Below, in pieces: positions 1 to 10,153 of a DNA stretch of 64,000 nucleotides (positions are counted from its first letter, which is position 1; each line of letters starts with the position of its first letter). The DNA is from Diphasiastrum complanatum (Eukaryota; Streptophyta; Lycopodiopsida; Lycopodiales; Lycopodiaceae), in contig CM055101.1 of NCBI GenBank assembly GCA_029204225.1, positions 1,658,003 to 1,722,002 of the forward strand, in the 5' to 3' direction. The notes under the pieces were generated by a model. That model searched no databases. It was not told the origin of the DNA and saw only the letters and a list, made by a program, of their open reading frames with translations. The position numbers were made by a program, and so were the translations under genes.

Positions 1-1
1 T

Positions 2-594
2 CTACTAAAGAGCAAGGATGAAGTGTATGATGTCTTTGTCAAGTTCAAGAATGCAAGGGAGAACCAATTCTCCACAAAGATCAAGTGCTTGAGAGGTGAC
101 AATGGTGGTGAGTACATATCTAACAAGTTCAAGGCCTTTTGTGATGAGCATGGGATCAAGAGGGAGTATACAACATCAAGGACCCCACAACAAAATGGAG
201 TGGCTGAAAGGAAGAATAGAACTTTATGTGAAAGTGCTAAAGCTATGAGGTTAAGTGCTAATCTTGACAAACCATTCTGGGATCAAGCTTTGTTGTGTGC
301 CAATTTCTTGTGCAATAGGTGGCCGAATGCTATTTTGGATGGAAGGACACCTTTTGAGATGCTATTCAAGAGGAGGCCAGGTGTCAACTTTTCTAAGAAC
401 CTTTGGATGCACATGCTATGTCAATGTTACTCTTGATGATAGGACCAAGGAGGATCAATCTTCAAGAAGAGGTGATTTTGTTGGATATAGTGAGGTGAGT
501 AAAGCCTACAAGGTTTACATTCCTTCTACTAACAAAGTGATTGTTGGTAGAGATGTCATTTTTATGAGGGAAACATTCCAAAGGTGTCTTCAAT
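2..594 (+). pseudogene. copia A1 integrase core (broken)
   Basis: Integrase catalytic core in frame 2, opening with LLKSKDEVYDVF. The second catalytic Asp is in RGDNGGEY (codon at 98) and the Glu in GVAERKNR (codon at 206), giving the D-x35-E spacing of integrases. The first Asp is off the window edge. A frameshift near 395-410 moves the reading into the next frame (FGCTCYVNVTLDDRTK, then FVGYSEVSKAYKVY, the usual copia post-core motif). A second frameshift follows near 565-580, where the minus-strand relative at 11040-11260 still reads through. This is not a functional gene. Confidence 0.9.
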
Positions 595-1682
595 TATGAT
601 TGATGGTAAAGTGGACGGATCTAACATTCTTGATGTTGATGAGAAGGATCCTACTTTGGATGGTTGTGATGATGGACCTTCATCAAGTCAAAAGCCAAGG
701 AGAACATCAAGAGAAAGACAAGTACCTTCAAGGCTCACATATGATCAAAAGGGTAAGCAAGTAGTTTCTGGAAATTATGTTGCTTTCCTAACCTCTTTGG
801 ATGAGCCTACAAGTGTAGATCAAGCAAGGAAAGAAGAGGAGTGGATCCAAGCAATGGATCTTGAGTATCAAGCTCTTATGAAGAATGGAACATGGAGATT
901 GGTGGAGTTGCCTAAGGACAAGAAAGCTATTGGATGCAAATGGATCTTCAAGGTGAAGACAAACCAAGATGGATCTATCAACAAGTACAAGGCAAGGTTA
1001 GTGGCAAAAGGTATGCTCAACAACAAGGAAATGACTATGATGAGACCTTTGCACCGGTGGCAAAGATGGTAAGCATTCGAATCATCATTTCACTTGCTAC
1101 ACTTTATGGATGGGATCTATGAAAAATGGACATTTCAAATGCATTCTTGAATGGTGATCTTGAGGAGGAAGTATACATGGAGCAACCCGAGAGCTACATC
1201 TCATCAACAAAGCCAAATCATGTGTGTCTTCTACAAAAGAGTTTGTATGGCCTTAAGCAAGCACCAAGGAGTTGGTATGCTAAGCTTAACACTTTTTTAC
1301 TCTCTCAAGGATTTGTTATGAGTGAGTATGATCATTCACTTTATTATAGGTTTGTTGGAAATGATGTTACCATCTTGCTAATCTATGTGGATGATATCAT
1401 CTTGAGTGGTGGAGACAATCAAGATGTGGAGGATATCAAGAATGCTCTTAAGAAGGAGTTTGAGGTGCATGATCTTGGCAATTTGCATTACATTTTAGGA
1501 ATAGAAGTCATTACATATTCTCAATCTACTTTCATTTGTCAAGAGAAGTATGCTAATTCTATTCTAGAAAGATTTCATATGGTAGATGCAAAAGCTATTG
1601 ATACACCTATGGAGTCTCATGTAAAGCTTACTATAAGAGGTAATGAAAATCCTTCAAGGACATTACTCTCTATAGAAAGCTA
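595..1682 (+). pseudogene. copia A1 reverse transcriptase (broken)
   Basis: Linker (PTLDGCDDG, SRERQVPSRLTYD) followed by the RT domain: WIQAMDLEYQALMKNGTW, IGCKWIFKVK, KARLVAKG, then after a frameshift near 1010 QQQGNDYDETFAPVAKM. A TGA at 1120-1122 interrupts WDL-KMDISNAFLNG. The next part is open: QPESYIS, LYGLKQAPRSWY, and the catalytic IYVDDIIL (YVDD codons 1384-1395). The frame closes near 1681 after another frameshift. All copia RT motifs are recognisable, but four lesions between 395 and 1660 prevent a continuous polyprotein. Confidence 0.92.
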
Positions 1683-2360
1683 GTTGGTTCACTCATCTAT
1701 CTAACCATTACTAGACCTGATCTAAGCTATTGTGTTGGAAGATTGAGTCAATTCATGCAAGATCCTAGTGAGGAGCATTGGAAGCTAGGAAAGCAAGTTT
1801 TGAGGTACATCATTGGAACTCAAGATTTGGGCATATTGTATGAGGGATCATCACCTTATCTTTTTGGATTTTCAGATTCGGAATATGATGGAGATGTAAT
1901 GGATAGGAAATCCATTAGTTCTTATTGTATTTTCATAGGTGATGGAGCTATATCATGGATGTCAAAGAAACAAGCCACTATCTCATTGTCATCTAGTGAG
2001 GCCGAGTACAAAGCTCTTACACATTGCACAAGGGAGATGGTATGGATCAAAAGGATGATCAAGGATCTTCACTTGATGCATTTTTCAAAGAGCCCAATCA
2101 TCTTTTGTGACAATCAATCAGCCCAAAGAATGGCATCCAATCCTATCCTTCATGCTAGGAGCAAGCATATTGAGATACAATATCATTTTGTGAGGGAGCG
2201 AGTCATTGCAAAGGAGGTGGAACTTCAACATGTGTCTTCAAGAGAATGTGTAGCTGATATCTTCACCAAAGCATTGGGAAAAGACTTGTTAATGAAGCAT
2301 AGGACTTCACTTGGAGTATTATCAAAGTCTATGCTAAAACTAGTTGAAGAGGGAGTGTGA
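1683..2360 (+). pseudogene. copia A1 RT C-terminus and RNase H
   Basis: Continues the polyprotein after the frameshift near 1660: LVGSLIYLTITRPDLSY, LSQFMQDPSEEHWKLGKQVLRY, then the RNase H domain with SDSEYDGD, SLSSSEAEYKAL and FCDNQSAQRMA, which supply the acidic catalytic residues, and ARSKHIEIQYHFVRE, ADIFTKAL near the end. The stop TGA (2358-2360) lies inside the first bases of the LTR, as is common in this superfamily. This 3' segment is open from 1743 to the stop, so it is the best preserved part of the element. Confidence 0.92.
2342..2355 (+). other. polypurine tract of A1
   Basis: The purine-rich stretch AGTTGAAGAGGGAG ends exactly where the LTR begins (TGTGAAAGATT). This is where plus-strand DNA synthesis is primed in LTR retrotransposons. 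The assignment rests on position and composition. Confidence 0.8.
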
Positions 2361-3001
2361 AAGATTCAACTAGTTTCATCACATTTTGCAATATATATTT
2401 GGCATATTCAGGCCAAAACTTGTTTTAGACTTAGAGGTCGACTTTTCAAAGTTTATTAGTCTAAATTTCATTTGAATAAACACTTTTTGAAAGTGTGGGA
2501 AAGATAGAATGCGAGTTTGAGTAGATTCAATTTGAATAAGTTGGGTACATTGAATCTAGACCCAAAATTGGTAGGGTTAGCATTTTGGTGGGAAAGCCAA
2601 GTGGCCAAATAGGGTTTGGACCTGCTATAAAAGAATGTAACTCATGGAGAGAGTCATCTTCTCTCTTCTCTATCTCATTTCATGCTTATACATGGTTCTC
2701 TTGGGTTCTACTATCCATTGGTGCACTATCTTGGTGATTGCTTGGCATTCTATGTGTAGAATGATCTATATTTAGTATTTTTGGATCCACACGTGTGAAA
2801 TACAGTAGCTTGCTGGTTTTGTATGGACAGCAACAGTACATAATCATTTCATTCAAGTTTGATCAAGTTCTATTAGTGTTTGCATCTCAAATTGTGTGTA
2901 GATGCTGATTTTTCTACATTGGTGAAATTGGTAGTGTATTTTTCTTTCTAACCAAAGATCATTCAAGTAGATTGGATCTTAAGGATCTGAAATCTTTCAC
3001 A
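2356..3001 (+). repeat. 3' LTR of copia A1 (646 bp)
   Basis: Begins TGTGAAAGATT and ends AATCTTTCACA: a perfect 11-bp terminal inverted repeat with TG...CA ends, directly after the polypurine tract. The same LTR recurs as A3 (22858-23501, minus), A4 (35628-36270) and a truncated A2 (13910-14197, minus). It contains a TATA box at 2626-2633. A diverged relative lies immediately downstream at 3089-3391. Confidence 0.93.
2626..2633 (+). promoter_or_regulatory. TATA box in A1 LTR
   Basis: TATAAAAG, 270 bp into the LTR, followed by a CT-rich stretch (TCTTCTCTCTTCTC). The element is conserved at 35898-35905 in A4 and in reverse at about 23224-23231 in A3. This is the likely pol II promoter core of the element. 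Confidence 0.6.
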
Positions 3002-3088
3002 TTTGTCACCACCACGGTCAATATCATTTCTGAAGACACGTACAAGAGATTGAACATGAAGTGGTCAAATCATAGTGACCAACATAAT
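3002..3088 (+). pseudogene. Ty3-type aspartic protease scrap
   Basis: Encodes VNIISEDTYKRLNMKWS, identical in sense to the end of the minus-strand gag-protease relic at 16346-17400. Here it is only about 25 codons, butted against the A1 LTR on the left and a diverged LTR fragment on the right. The same protease/LTR junction occurs at 16345, so it predates the duplication of this block. A1 appears to have inserted into or recombined with this fragment. Confidence 0.65.
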
Positions 3089-3391
3089 ATCTTGGGTTCA
3101 CTTATCCATTGGTGCACTATCTTGGTGATATCTTGCAATCTTGTGTGTAGAATGCTCATATTTTGCTATTTTTGGGTCCACACGTGGGAAGTACAATAGG
3201 GTATCGTTATTGTACAGACAACAACTTCATTTTGTCATATATTTGATGTTTGATCAAGTTCTTATTGAGTTTGCATCTCTTTCATTGAGTAGATACTGAT
3301 TTTTCTACATTGGCAATGTTGTATGTTGTGTTGACTATCTAACCAAAGATCAAAGGACACATTTTGGATCTTATTGATCTAAAATTCTTCA
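3089..3391 (+). repeat. diverged LTR fragment (A-prime)
   Basis: Aligns along its length with the 3' half of the A1 LTR: shared blocks ATCCATTGGTGCACTATCTT, GTGTGTAGAATG, CCACACGTG, GATCAAGTTCT, TGATTTTTCTACATTGG and AACCAAAGATCA. It ends CTAAAATTCTTCA where A1 ends CTGAAATCTTTCACA. The upstream half is missing. Other copies are at 16045-16345 (inverted) and 17401-17518 (inverted, shorter). No PBS follows. Confidence 0.8.
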
Positions 3392-3459
3392 TATTAAATG
3401 AATAAACTAAGAGTTTCAATCTTTCAAAGTCTTAGCATTTTTTTCCTTTGTTGTTTTTC

Positions 3460-4010
3460 TTGACTGTTGCATTTTGGACTATGTTTTGACTGTTGCATTT
3501 TGAACTATGTTTCGCACAGTCTGCATTTTTGAACTGTTTCGTCTCACAATTCGCATTTTTGGTCATGAGGAAAATTTAACACTAAGTAAAAAACACTTAG
3601 AAAATGATTTTAGCCAACTCTTGCGACACTGTCGCATTTTGGAGAAAAAGGCGACACTGTCTTTAAATGCCTTAGAAATGTTTTCTGGTCTACTGTCATG
3701 CTTTTCGTATTTCGGGAAAAAGCGATATTGTCGGCTTTTTCACCCTTCCAAAAAAAGCAACATTGACGAGTTGTTCACCCTTCAAAGAAAAAGTGATGTT
3801 GTTTCCAAATGCCTTAGAAAAGCTTTCTAGCCAACTATCGTATTTTTGCCTTTAAAAAAAAATGACACTCGCCAAATGCCTTCCAGATAAAAATGAAGGT
3901 GCCCATAAAAAAGTGAGACTGCCTTTGAAAAGCAACTCTACCCTTGAAAATGTGACACTGCCCTTAAAATTGCGACACTGTCTTTTGGCAAAATGTGAAG
4001 GTCTGCAATA
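3460..4010 (+). repeat. degenerate tandem array (GCGACACTGTC-type)
   Basis: Begins with units of about 27-29 bp (GACTGTTGCATTTTGRACTATGTTT). It passes into units of about 70 bp that alternate CGACACTGTC-type words with AAATGCCTTAGAAA-type words (for example near 3664 and 3806). Units are strongly diverged. An inverted copy of the whole array lies at 15470-15977. The plus-strand ORFs here are by-products of the repeat and are not called as genes. Confidence 0.7.
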
Positions 4011-4060
4011 TGAAACGGGGCAGACAGCGGCTAATGCACAGAGGATAGCGACGAAAAACT

Positions 4061-4624
4061 AGAATCAGTTTTGATTAAGCCTAATGCATTTCTTTTCATT
4101 AGATCTTTTAACTTAATCAGTTCCCTGGATTGACCACATAAGAACGAGATCACAGATGTAGACTGATGTAGTCATATATAATAGACAGAACCGTAAAAGG
4201 TTTGAGATAGTTTCAGAGTGAGTTTACAGATTGGCAGTAGCTAGTCATATTATTCATGAGAGAAAACATCTCTTATGCCAATGTGCTGATACGGAAAATA
4301 TACAACACTCAAAAAAATTATTGTAAATTCAAATCTGATAATAGAAGCAATTTTTTTAATGCTCTGTTATGTGATGTGTATGATCTGCAAGATTGGAATG
4401 CATGCTAGCAATAGATATCTTTCTGCTGTTGTTTTACTCAACATTATCTGTTGTGTACAAGTTTAATTTTACAATGGATTGTGAGAAGCGATCTAGGGCT
4501 TGTAAGAGAATTAGACCATAGTCAGTAGTAGTAGCTATTCCTGCCAAGTTGGCTCTATCCAGCCTTCACCTTCAGGAACGTCGTAAACTCTCATCAACGG
4601 AGTTGTTTCACTCTTTCTTATCAA
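4061..4624 (+). other. probable 5' LTR region of copia D (start unresolved)
   Basis: No gene. The stretch lies directly upstream of a perfect tRNA-Met primer-binding site and ends TTTCTTATCA, a plausible LTR end in CA. No second copy exists in the window, so the 5' boundary cannot be fixed. Confidence 0.4.
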
Positions 4625-4637
4625 TGGTATCAGAGCC
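4625..4637 (+). other. primer-binding site of copia D (tRNA-iMet)
   Basis: TGGTATCAGAGCC is the complement of the 3' end of plant initiator tRNA-Met and the standard PBS of plant copia elements. It lies 43 bp upstream of the gag relic start at 4678. Confidence 0.88.
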
Positions 4638-4677
4638 AAAAAAGCTCTATTAGACCTCCGTCTGATTCCTTCAGGTT

Positions 4678-5310
4678 ATGGCATCCATTAGCAGCATTCA
4701 ATCAAAATTTGCACGATCCTTGACTCCTCAAGATCAAACTTCCTAACGTGGAAGATGAAGACTTCTCTCATACTGAAAGGAGAATGTCTATGGCTCTAAA
4801 TTGATGGCACAGAAAAAATGCCCACAACCACTGGCAAAGAGCTATGGGAATGGAGAGAAAGAAACGACAAGCCAGTAGTCGTCCTATCTTTCTCCATCGA
4901 AGACAGCTTGACACTTGATCTAGCCACACCCTCAAATGCAAGAGAAAATGTTGGATACCTTGCTGACCAGATTTCATACAAAATCACGAAGCCAAATTAT
5001 GCTTCTTGAAGATCAACTGACCAATCTAAGACGGGATGGTAAAGACCTCACCTCCTTTATCAGAAAAATGAAGGATCTATTTTTCTCACTACACAACTCT
5101 GGAACAGAGAATGCAGTCTCAATAGAAAAGCAACTCACATGCCTACTACGAGCTCTACCAAGATCGTTTCAGATGATCCAAACATTGCTTGCTAAAGATC
5201 CACAGATGATCCTTGAGAAGGCTATAATCAAGATCAGAGAAGAAGAGAAAGTCGGTGAACACCTTGATGAGAAGGATAGCTCTGATCAATAGCAAACAAT
5301 CTTCACACAA
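4678..5310 (+). pseudogene. copia D gag relic (UBN2-type)
   Basis: Starts at an ATG 43 bp after the PBS (MASISSIQSKF) and is read in shifting frames. The longest open part is 4936-5292, with the UBN2 pattern: LEDQLTNLRRDGKDLTSFI, IRKMKDLFFSLHNSG, CLLRALPRSFQMIQTLL, MILEKAIIKIREEE. The family is the capsid-like gag of copia elements. There is no zinc knuckle downstream and no pol: after 5310 the sequence becomes unrelated noncoding DNA. It carries several stops and frameshifts before 4936. Confidence 0.8.
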
Positions 5311-7396
5311 GCAATCTCCAACTAAAAAAAACTTGATGATTAATAATGGGTGTTGAAAGCTCAACAAATTCTAATTTTGTTTTTTTGGGCTATGACTATA
5401 CAATTCAAAATATGCTCATGCCCAGGGGTCCAAAAGCACATTTTTATGCAACTTAGGATTGTTCTACAATGTGGGTTTGTCCCTTGGGACTGTTCTAGAA
5501 TGTGGTTTTGTCTTTGGTATGTTAGCTTTTAGTATTGATTAACTATAGAATCCAAGAATTTGAGGAGCTAAGGAGACCACTTTGTTTCTAGTATTTTGTA
5601 TTATAAATAGGTCTTAGTAACTCTTGTTTATGTAATATGGTCCTTGATTTTGCCTTTAGTTTTTTTTCCATGATTTTCCATGATTGATCATCCTTTGCTT
5701 ATTAGTTAACACCATGTCTAGCCCAAGAGAATTCAAATTTTTTCGAGACCTAGATAGCTATTTATGCTTGTGTACACATGTTGTAATCCACACGTGTCAG
5801 CATGTTCACACATGTGAGAATAGGCCTAGGGTAGTTAGGACCTAATCATAGGAGTGAGTTAGGTTGTTCAGTCAAGTTTCCTACAATTTAGGAGCAGACT
5901 CCTCAAATCATGGAGGTAGATGAGTAACCTAACCATCAAATCCGCATAACTCTAGGGTTAGGTAAGATTGACATATAAGGGCAAAAATGTCAATCAGGCT
6001 CCTTGAAACATGTTGGATTTTCACCTAACATCCAAGGAAGAGCCTCATTGTACTTTTAATCTATCATTCCATACATGCAAGATAGAGATTTGAGAGCAAA
6101 TTGGCATGCAATCTCGAGTTTTTCCCACATTTGTCTTGTGATTTTATGATTTCTTTGTGAACTAAACTTGATTACTTTCAAACTTTGATAACAGGCCGTA
6201 TTGGAGGCCATACCACACACGTGTGAGGTCGGATTTGCATGTTTGATCATCATTTTTTATTGCTCTTGATTGTGTGATCCAAAATTGCTAATCTAGATCA
6301 AGAAATTGATGACTAGTTTTGGATGTATAAATAAATCAATCACTCTTGGAGTCTTTTGTAGGCTCATTTATGGTCCTTAGTACTGTACTTGTAAAACATT
6401 GTTAAAAATCTATCTTGGTTATTTTATGATTTTATGTTTGTGAGTACATTTCACATGTGTGGAGCATGTTCCCACATGTGTAAAATAGTTAGAATTAGTT
6501 TACAATGTTGACTTTAGGGGTATCATGAAGATTGCTAGTCAAGCATCTTGGTGTCACAGGTGATAGGACCAATTTTGGCTTTAGAGGTCAAATGGTCAGT
6601 ACACATGTTTTGTCATGATTAGGCCGAAATTCAATTGTGATGTAACTCAAACTACTTAGGTTGCTTACACATGTCAAATTTAGGTTTGATGAGTGATGCA
6701 CCCTATGTGGTGGCAAAAGTCAAAGGGTCCAATCATAAGAGTGAGATGTGTTGGAAGGGTCCAATTAAAAGTGAGGGATGTTGCATCACACATCCAATAA
6801 GATTAGAGATGCTATGTTTAAGGGGTACAATAAGAATCAAGCATGGATCTCCATGAGTTTCTATATGTACTTTTATTCCCTTCATTAATGTATGAGAGAT
6901 CTATGAGTTTTTGAGTCAATTTGGAGATTTGCCAATTTTGCTTGTATTGCCTTCTCTCTCTCTAGATGAGCCCAAAAGTGGGATTTTCTCTCTCTACCCA
7001 AGGAGAGGAGCTTGTTGGGACTTAGTTTATTTAATGAAGTCTTCCACACATGTGAAACACCTTTTGGTAATGAATGAATACATGTAGAATGGTTTTTTTG
7101 CCTTAGATCCTGTCATTGATCTTGGATTTCAAATTTGGTGCTGGATAGCTTGTTTGAAAGCTAGTTTTGTCTAGTTTTTGTAGCAATTTGTTTCAATCCA
7201 TTTGATGAGGAGGGTTATAAGCTTTTGAAGAGGGTTAGGTAGGGCACCTAGACCTGTGTGGACACATTTGCTTTGATCATATCTTGCTAGTTTGACCAAA
7301 AAATTCAAGAAGAGGCTTGCCAATGTCATCTATTTGAGATATAGTCATCATTTTGAGGTCATAGTCACTTTCTTTCATACAATTGGCTTGTATTTG
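5311..7396. other. noncoding region rich in CACATGTG/CACGTG words
   Basis: No convincing gene; ORFs of 60-70 codons are random. Palindromic words such as ACACGTGT, CACATGTG and ACACATGTGA recur (near 5792, 5812, 6220, 6457, 6473, 7047, 7426). The tail at 7088-7127 resembles the LTR 3' ends of family A (ATCTTGGATTTCAAA), so this may be LTR and leader of the element whose gag starts at 7642. The boundaries are not resolved. Confidence 0.4.
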
Positions 7397-8691
7397 AGTG
7401 ATTTGTGGATTCTTGGAGTGTTTCACACGTGCCAAAGATAGTTTGACCCAAACTTTGCCTATTCTCCATCAATTGATGAGAGTTTGATCTAGTTTGAGGG
7501 AGATTGGTAGAGCTAGTGAGATCCATCTCACATTTTGTTGCAAGATCTTGCATAGGAGTTGATAGTACACCTTTCAAGGATCCTATAATGAGAGAGAAGC
7601 AACATTTTATTGTCTAAATCACTAGGAATCTTCACTATTACATGGCATCTACGGGTTCCTTTCTATTGCAATATAGTGAGAGACTATCTACCTCCAACTA
7701 TTCTATTTGGAAGGCTAGAATGGAGTCCATTTTGGTGATCCAAGATGTGAAGAAGATTGTGCTAGGACTTGAGGAGGAGCCTCAAGAGCTCCAAGAGGTC
7801 CAAAAGCACAAAAAGAGAGCTAGGATGGCTCTACATATCATAAAGATAAATGTTTCAAATAAATTGTTGTGTGATATTTGGCTTCACAAATCACCTATAC
7901 TGAGGGTGACTCTTTCCTAGAAAGTTGTCTATATTGTATTGATTATCGTAGGCATATGTTGGATTTGCAGCAAATTGGATAGCTCTTTCTCCAAAGTGCT
8001 AGGTTCCTCAAATTTTCTCTGAATCTAGTTGTAGCAGACCTTTGCAAATTGCACCTCAACAATAATTTGATAAGGATCCAATCAAGAGTTTTGCTACCAT
8101 TCACGCAATCACAAAGAGCTTAATCCACCATAGCTATCAAACATGAAGAGCTCAATACAAGACTAAGAACTTCCAAAAGCCAACTGTACATAATGAACAA
8201 AAAAAAACTACATATAGCTTATGTCGTGTTTTTGAGGGTGGGCTCCATTACATGGTGCCGAGGACCCCGTTATGAAAAAATTGTTCTGAATTTCCAAAGC
8301 ATCGCACCCTCTTGTGCCACTCACTATAGTAACTTACTTATGCAATGAAGCTATTTATTACAATATTGTCTGCCCTTACTAAAATTTTATTTTCCATTCA
8401 GTTGGTTGCTAGTAAAGTGGTGTTATTGATAATCTAGTCCCTCTATGTTGTATTGTCCTTTGTGGCCTCATTATAACTATGAATCCCCTAAACTTTTATA
8501 AACTACATTAGCCCCCAATTTTGATGCTTGTAGTTATTGGGTCATGGACTAAGCCAACTATGTAGATTTGTGCTCTTCTAGTGGGGTATGTAGGCTACAT
8601 ATTTGCAAAAATACCTCAATGGATCCTTTACATTGTGCTTCCTTGTTAGGTTTGAGACCCCATTTGTGGGAAAACTTTGTGGAGACTCAGT
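7397..8691 (+). repeat. left arm of 1.3-kb inverted repeat (partner 14198-15457)
   Basis: Reads as the reverse complement of 14198-15457 with a few percent mismatches by eye. The shared content includes the gag relic at 7642-7920, the word block CATGGTGCCGAGGACCCCGT and the segment TAGCCCCCAATTTTGATGCT. The spacer between the arms (8692-14197) contains the A2 copia element. Confidence 0.88.
7642..7920 (+). pseudogene. copia E gag N-terminus (truncated)
   Basis: 92 codons: MASTGSFLLQYSERLSTSNY, WKARMESILVIQDVKKIVLG, ALHIIKINVSNKLLCDIW. This matches the N-terminal part of copia gag (DUF4219/UBN2: LxxxNYxxWKxxMxxxL, then AxxxIxxxVxxxL). It ends abruptly after LLCDIW in an unrelated tail (LHKSPILRVTLS), so about three quarters of gag is missing. 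The ATG is shared with the inverted twin at 14954-15232, which differs at two residues in the tail. Confidence 0.85.
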
Positions 8692-8702
8692 TTCTATTAG
8701 AA
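8485..8702 (+). repeat. direct repeat copy 1 (partner 8987-9208)
   Basis: TATAAACTACATTAGCCCCC through AGTTTCTATTAGAAAAGACT is repeated almost exactly at 8987-9208. The two copies bracket the unrelated 8703-8986 segment. The inverted arm at 14198 onward has only one copy. Confidence 0.85.
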
Positions 8703-8986
8703 AAGACTTCAACAAACTGAAGCACCTAGGACATCAATAAGCAAAGATGTACCCCAAAAAAATAATTAATGATCGATGCTGGTCATGTTTTTTTCAACAT
8801 CGAGTGCAAATTTTTGTATAGATTACAACAACGATGTTGTATCCATTTGTGCAGCCCCAACTTTTCATATGGAAGCTTTAATAGATTTTTGGAAGGAGCA
8901 CATTACAACAATTCATATACATTTGGAAGACCTGCTCAATCTCAGGATGAAGACATGTGATAACAAGGCATGATCTAGTTGCCCGT
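8703..8986 (+). repeat. insert with recurring short ORF (unknown unit U)
   Basis: Contains an open stretch (8776-8973) reading CIDYNNDVVSICAAPTFHME, then ALIDFWKEHITTIHIHLEDL. The same unit recurs at about 37440-37710, 53120-53280 (partial) and 54605-54865, always followed by GATAACANGNCATGATCTA. I do not recognise the product. The upstream text (CATCAATAAGCAAAGATGTA) also recurs. It is flanked by the 218-bp direct repeats. Confidence 0.6.
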
Positions 8987-9208
8987 AAACTTCTATAAAC
9001 TACATTAGCCCCCAATTTTGATGCTTGTAGTTATTGGGTCATGGACTAAGCCAACTATGTAGATTTGTGCTCTTCTAGTGGGGTATTAGGCTACATAATT
9101 GCAAAAATACCTCAATGGATCCTTCACATTGTGCTTCCTTGTTAGGTTTGAGACCCCATTTGTGGGGGAAACTTTGTGGAGACTCAGTTTCTATTAGAAA
9201 AGACTTTA
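8987..9208 (+). repeat. direct repeat copy 2 (partner 8485-8702)
   Basis: Second copy of the 218-bp segment. It shares the GTGGGGGAAACTTTG variant with the inverted arm at 14198, whereas copy 1 reads GTGGGAAAACTTTG. Copy 2 is therefore the closer relative of the arm end. Confidence 0.85.
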
Positions 9209-10153
9209 ACAAAACACATCATCTTTTATACTTCAGATCCTACTAGAGAATTATTGTATGACAATGCTTTCTCTAATTTTGTCTTTGATGTTATCTTCTG
9301 GATTTCTAAGCCCCAATGGATCACTTGGAGCAGAAACCAATTCACACAAGAGTATAGGTTATGGCAAGATCCACCCACCAATCGTCTATCAAACAGTTAG
9401 ACCTTGAAATCTGAACTATGCTATCGCTCTCATGGGAACGAATCTACGCGTGACAACTAACTTCATCTCTTTGATGCTAGATTGATTAGATCCTGGATTG
9501 AGGTTAGGGAAAGAAAGAAACCCACTACACACAGGCTTCTGTGTAGGCCTGGGATAGTACCTTGGAGCTATTGTCAGTCATGCGAAAGTTGGTTCCCACT
9601 GGTTTTGGAGAAAACATAATCTGATGAAATTTTTGTCTCTTTTCCCTCCAAAATGTAGATTTGAACATTTTTATAGTTTTGTCAATGTTTTTGGCTAGAT
9701 GTCAAGCCTTAGAGGATGTTTTCGGTCTCCAATACCCTCTCACACCTCCTCCGCTAGCTGAGAACAGTCCAAGCACAATAAATCACACAAAAGAAGCTAA
9801 ATCTACCCAAAAAATCACCCAAAAACACTCTAAAAAAGCAAAAACAATTAAAAATACAAGTAAACTAGTTAGTGAACCTATCCTCGGCAATGGCACCACT
9901 GTAGGGTGCATAGTTCAGTTGGTCAGCAGCCCTTTCACCAGCCCTTTTGCCTATCAAAGAGGGTTAGAACACTAGAGAGGTACCTAATCATATCAAGTTG
10001 CTAGATTTAGGTGCATTCTACTCTTTTTCCTAACTTTACTCCACTTTAACACTACTTCCCTTGACACTAATCGACTTGACACTACTCCCCTTAAATCTAA
10101 CCACATGCATTCATCATGATTGAGAGTGAAAGAGGAAGAAAATAAGAGAAGAG
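9209..10153 (+). repeat. 0.95-kb direct repeat (partner 19684-20633), unrecognised
   Basis: AACAAAACACATCATCTTTT through AATAAGAGAAGAG recurs at 19684-20633, mostly identical; a 125-bp piece recurs at 46885-47010. It holds decayed open stretches (HIIFYTSDPTREL, DVIFWISKPQWIT; in the twin also LRLGKERNPLHAGFCVGLG) that I cannot assign to a family. The part at 9900-9960 has a tRNA A-box-like word, TAGTTCAGTTGG. It is probably transposon-derived. Confidence 0.7.

Larger units (their letters stand above)
1..3001 (+). mobile_element. Ty1/copia element A1, 3' portion with 3' LTR
   Basis: The 3' part of a family-A copia retrotransposon; the window edge cuts it inside integrase. The order integrase, reverse transcriptase, RNase H, polypurine tract, LTR is the copia order. 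The coding part is broken by several frameshifts and stops, but the 3' LTR is sharply bounded. Related copies lie at 11040-14197 (minus), 20634-23501 (minus) and 35628-37302 (plus). The 5' LTR lies outside the window, so LTR-LTR divergence and the target-site duplication cannot be read. Confidence 0.93.

Noticed and set aside
9904-9960. tRNA-like start (GGGTGCRTAGTTCAGTTGGTCAG) at 9910 and 20390
   Set aside because: The A-box word is good, but there is no GGTTCRANNCC B box, no anticodon stem and no acceptor-stem complement at the expected distance. At most a pol III relic.
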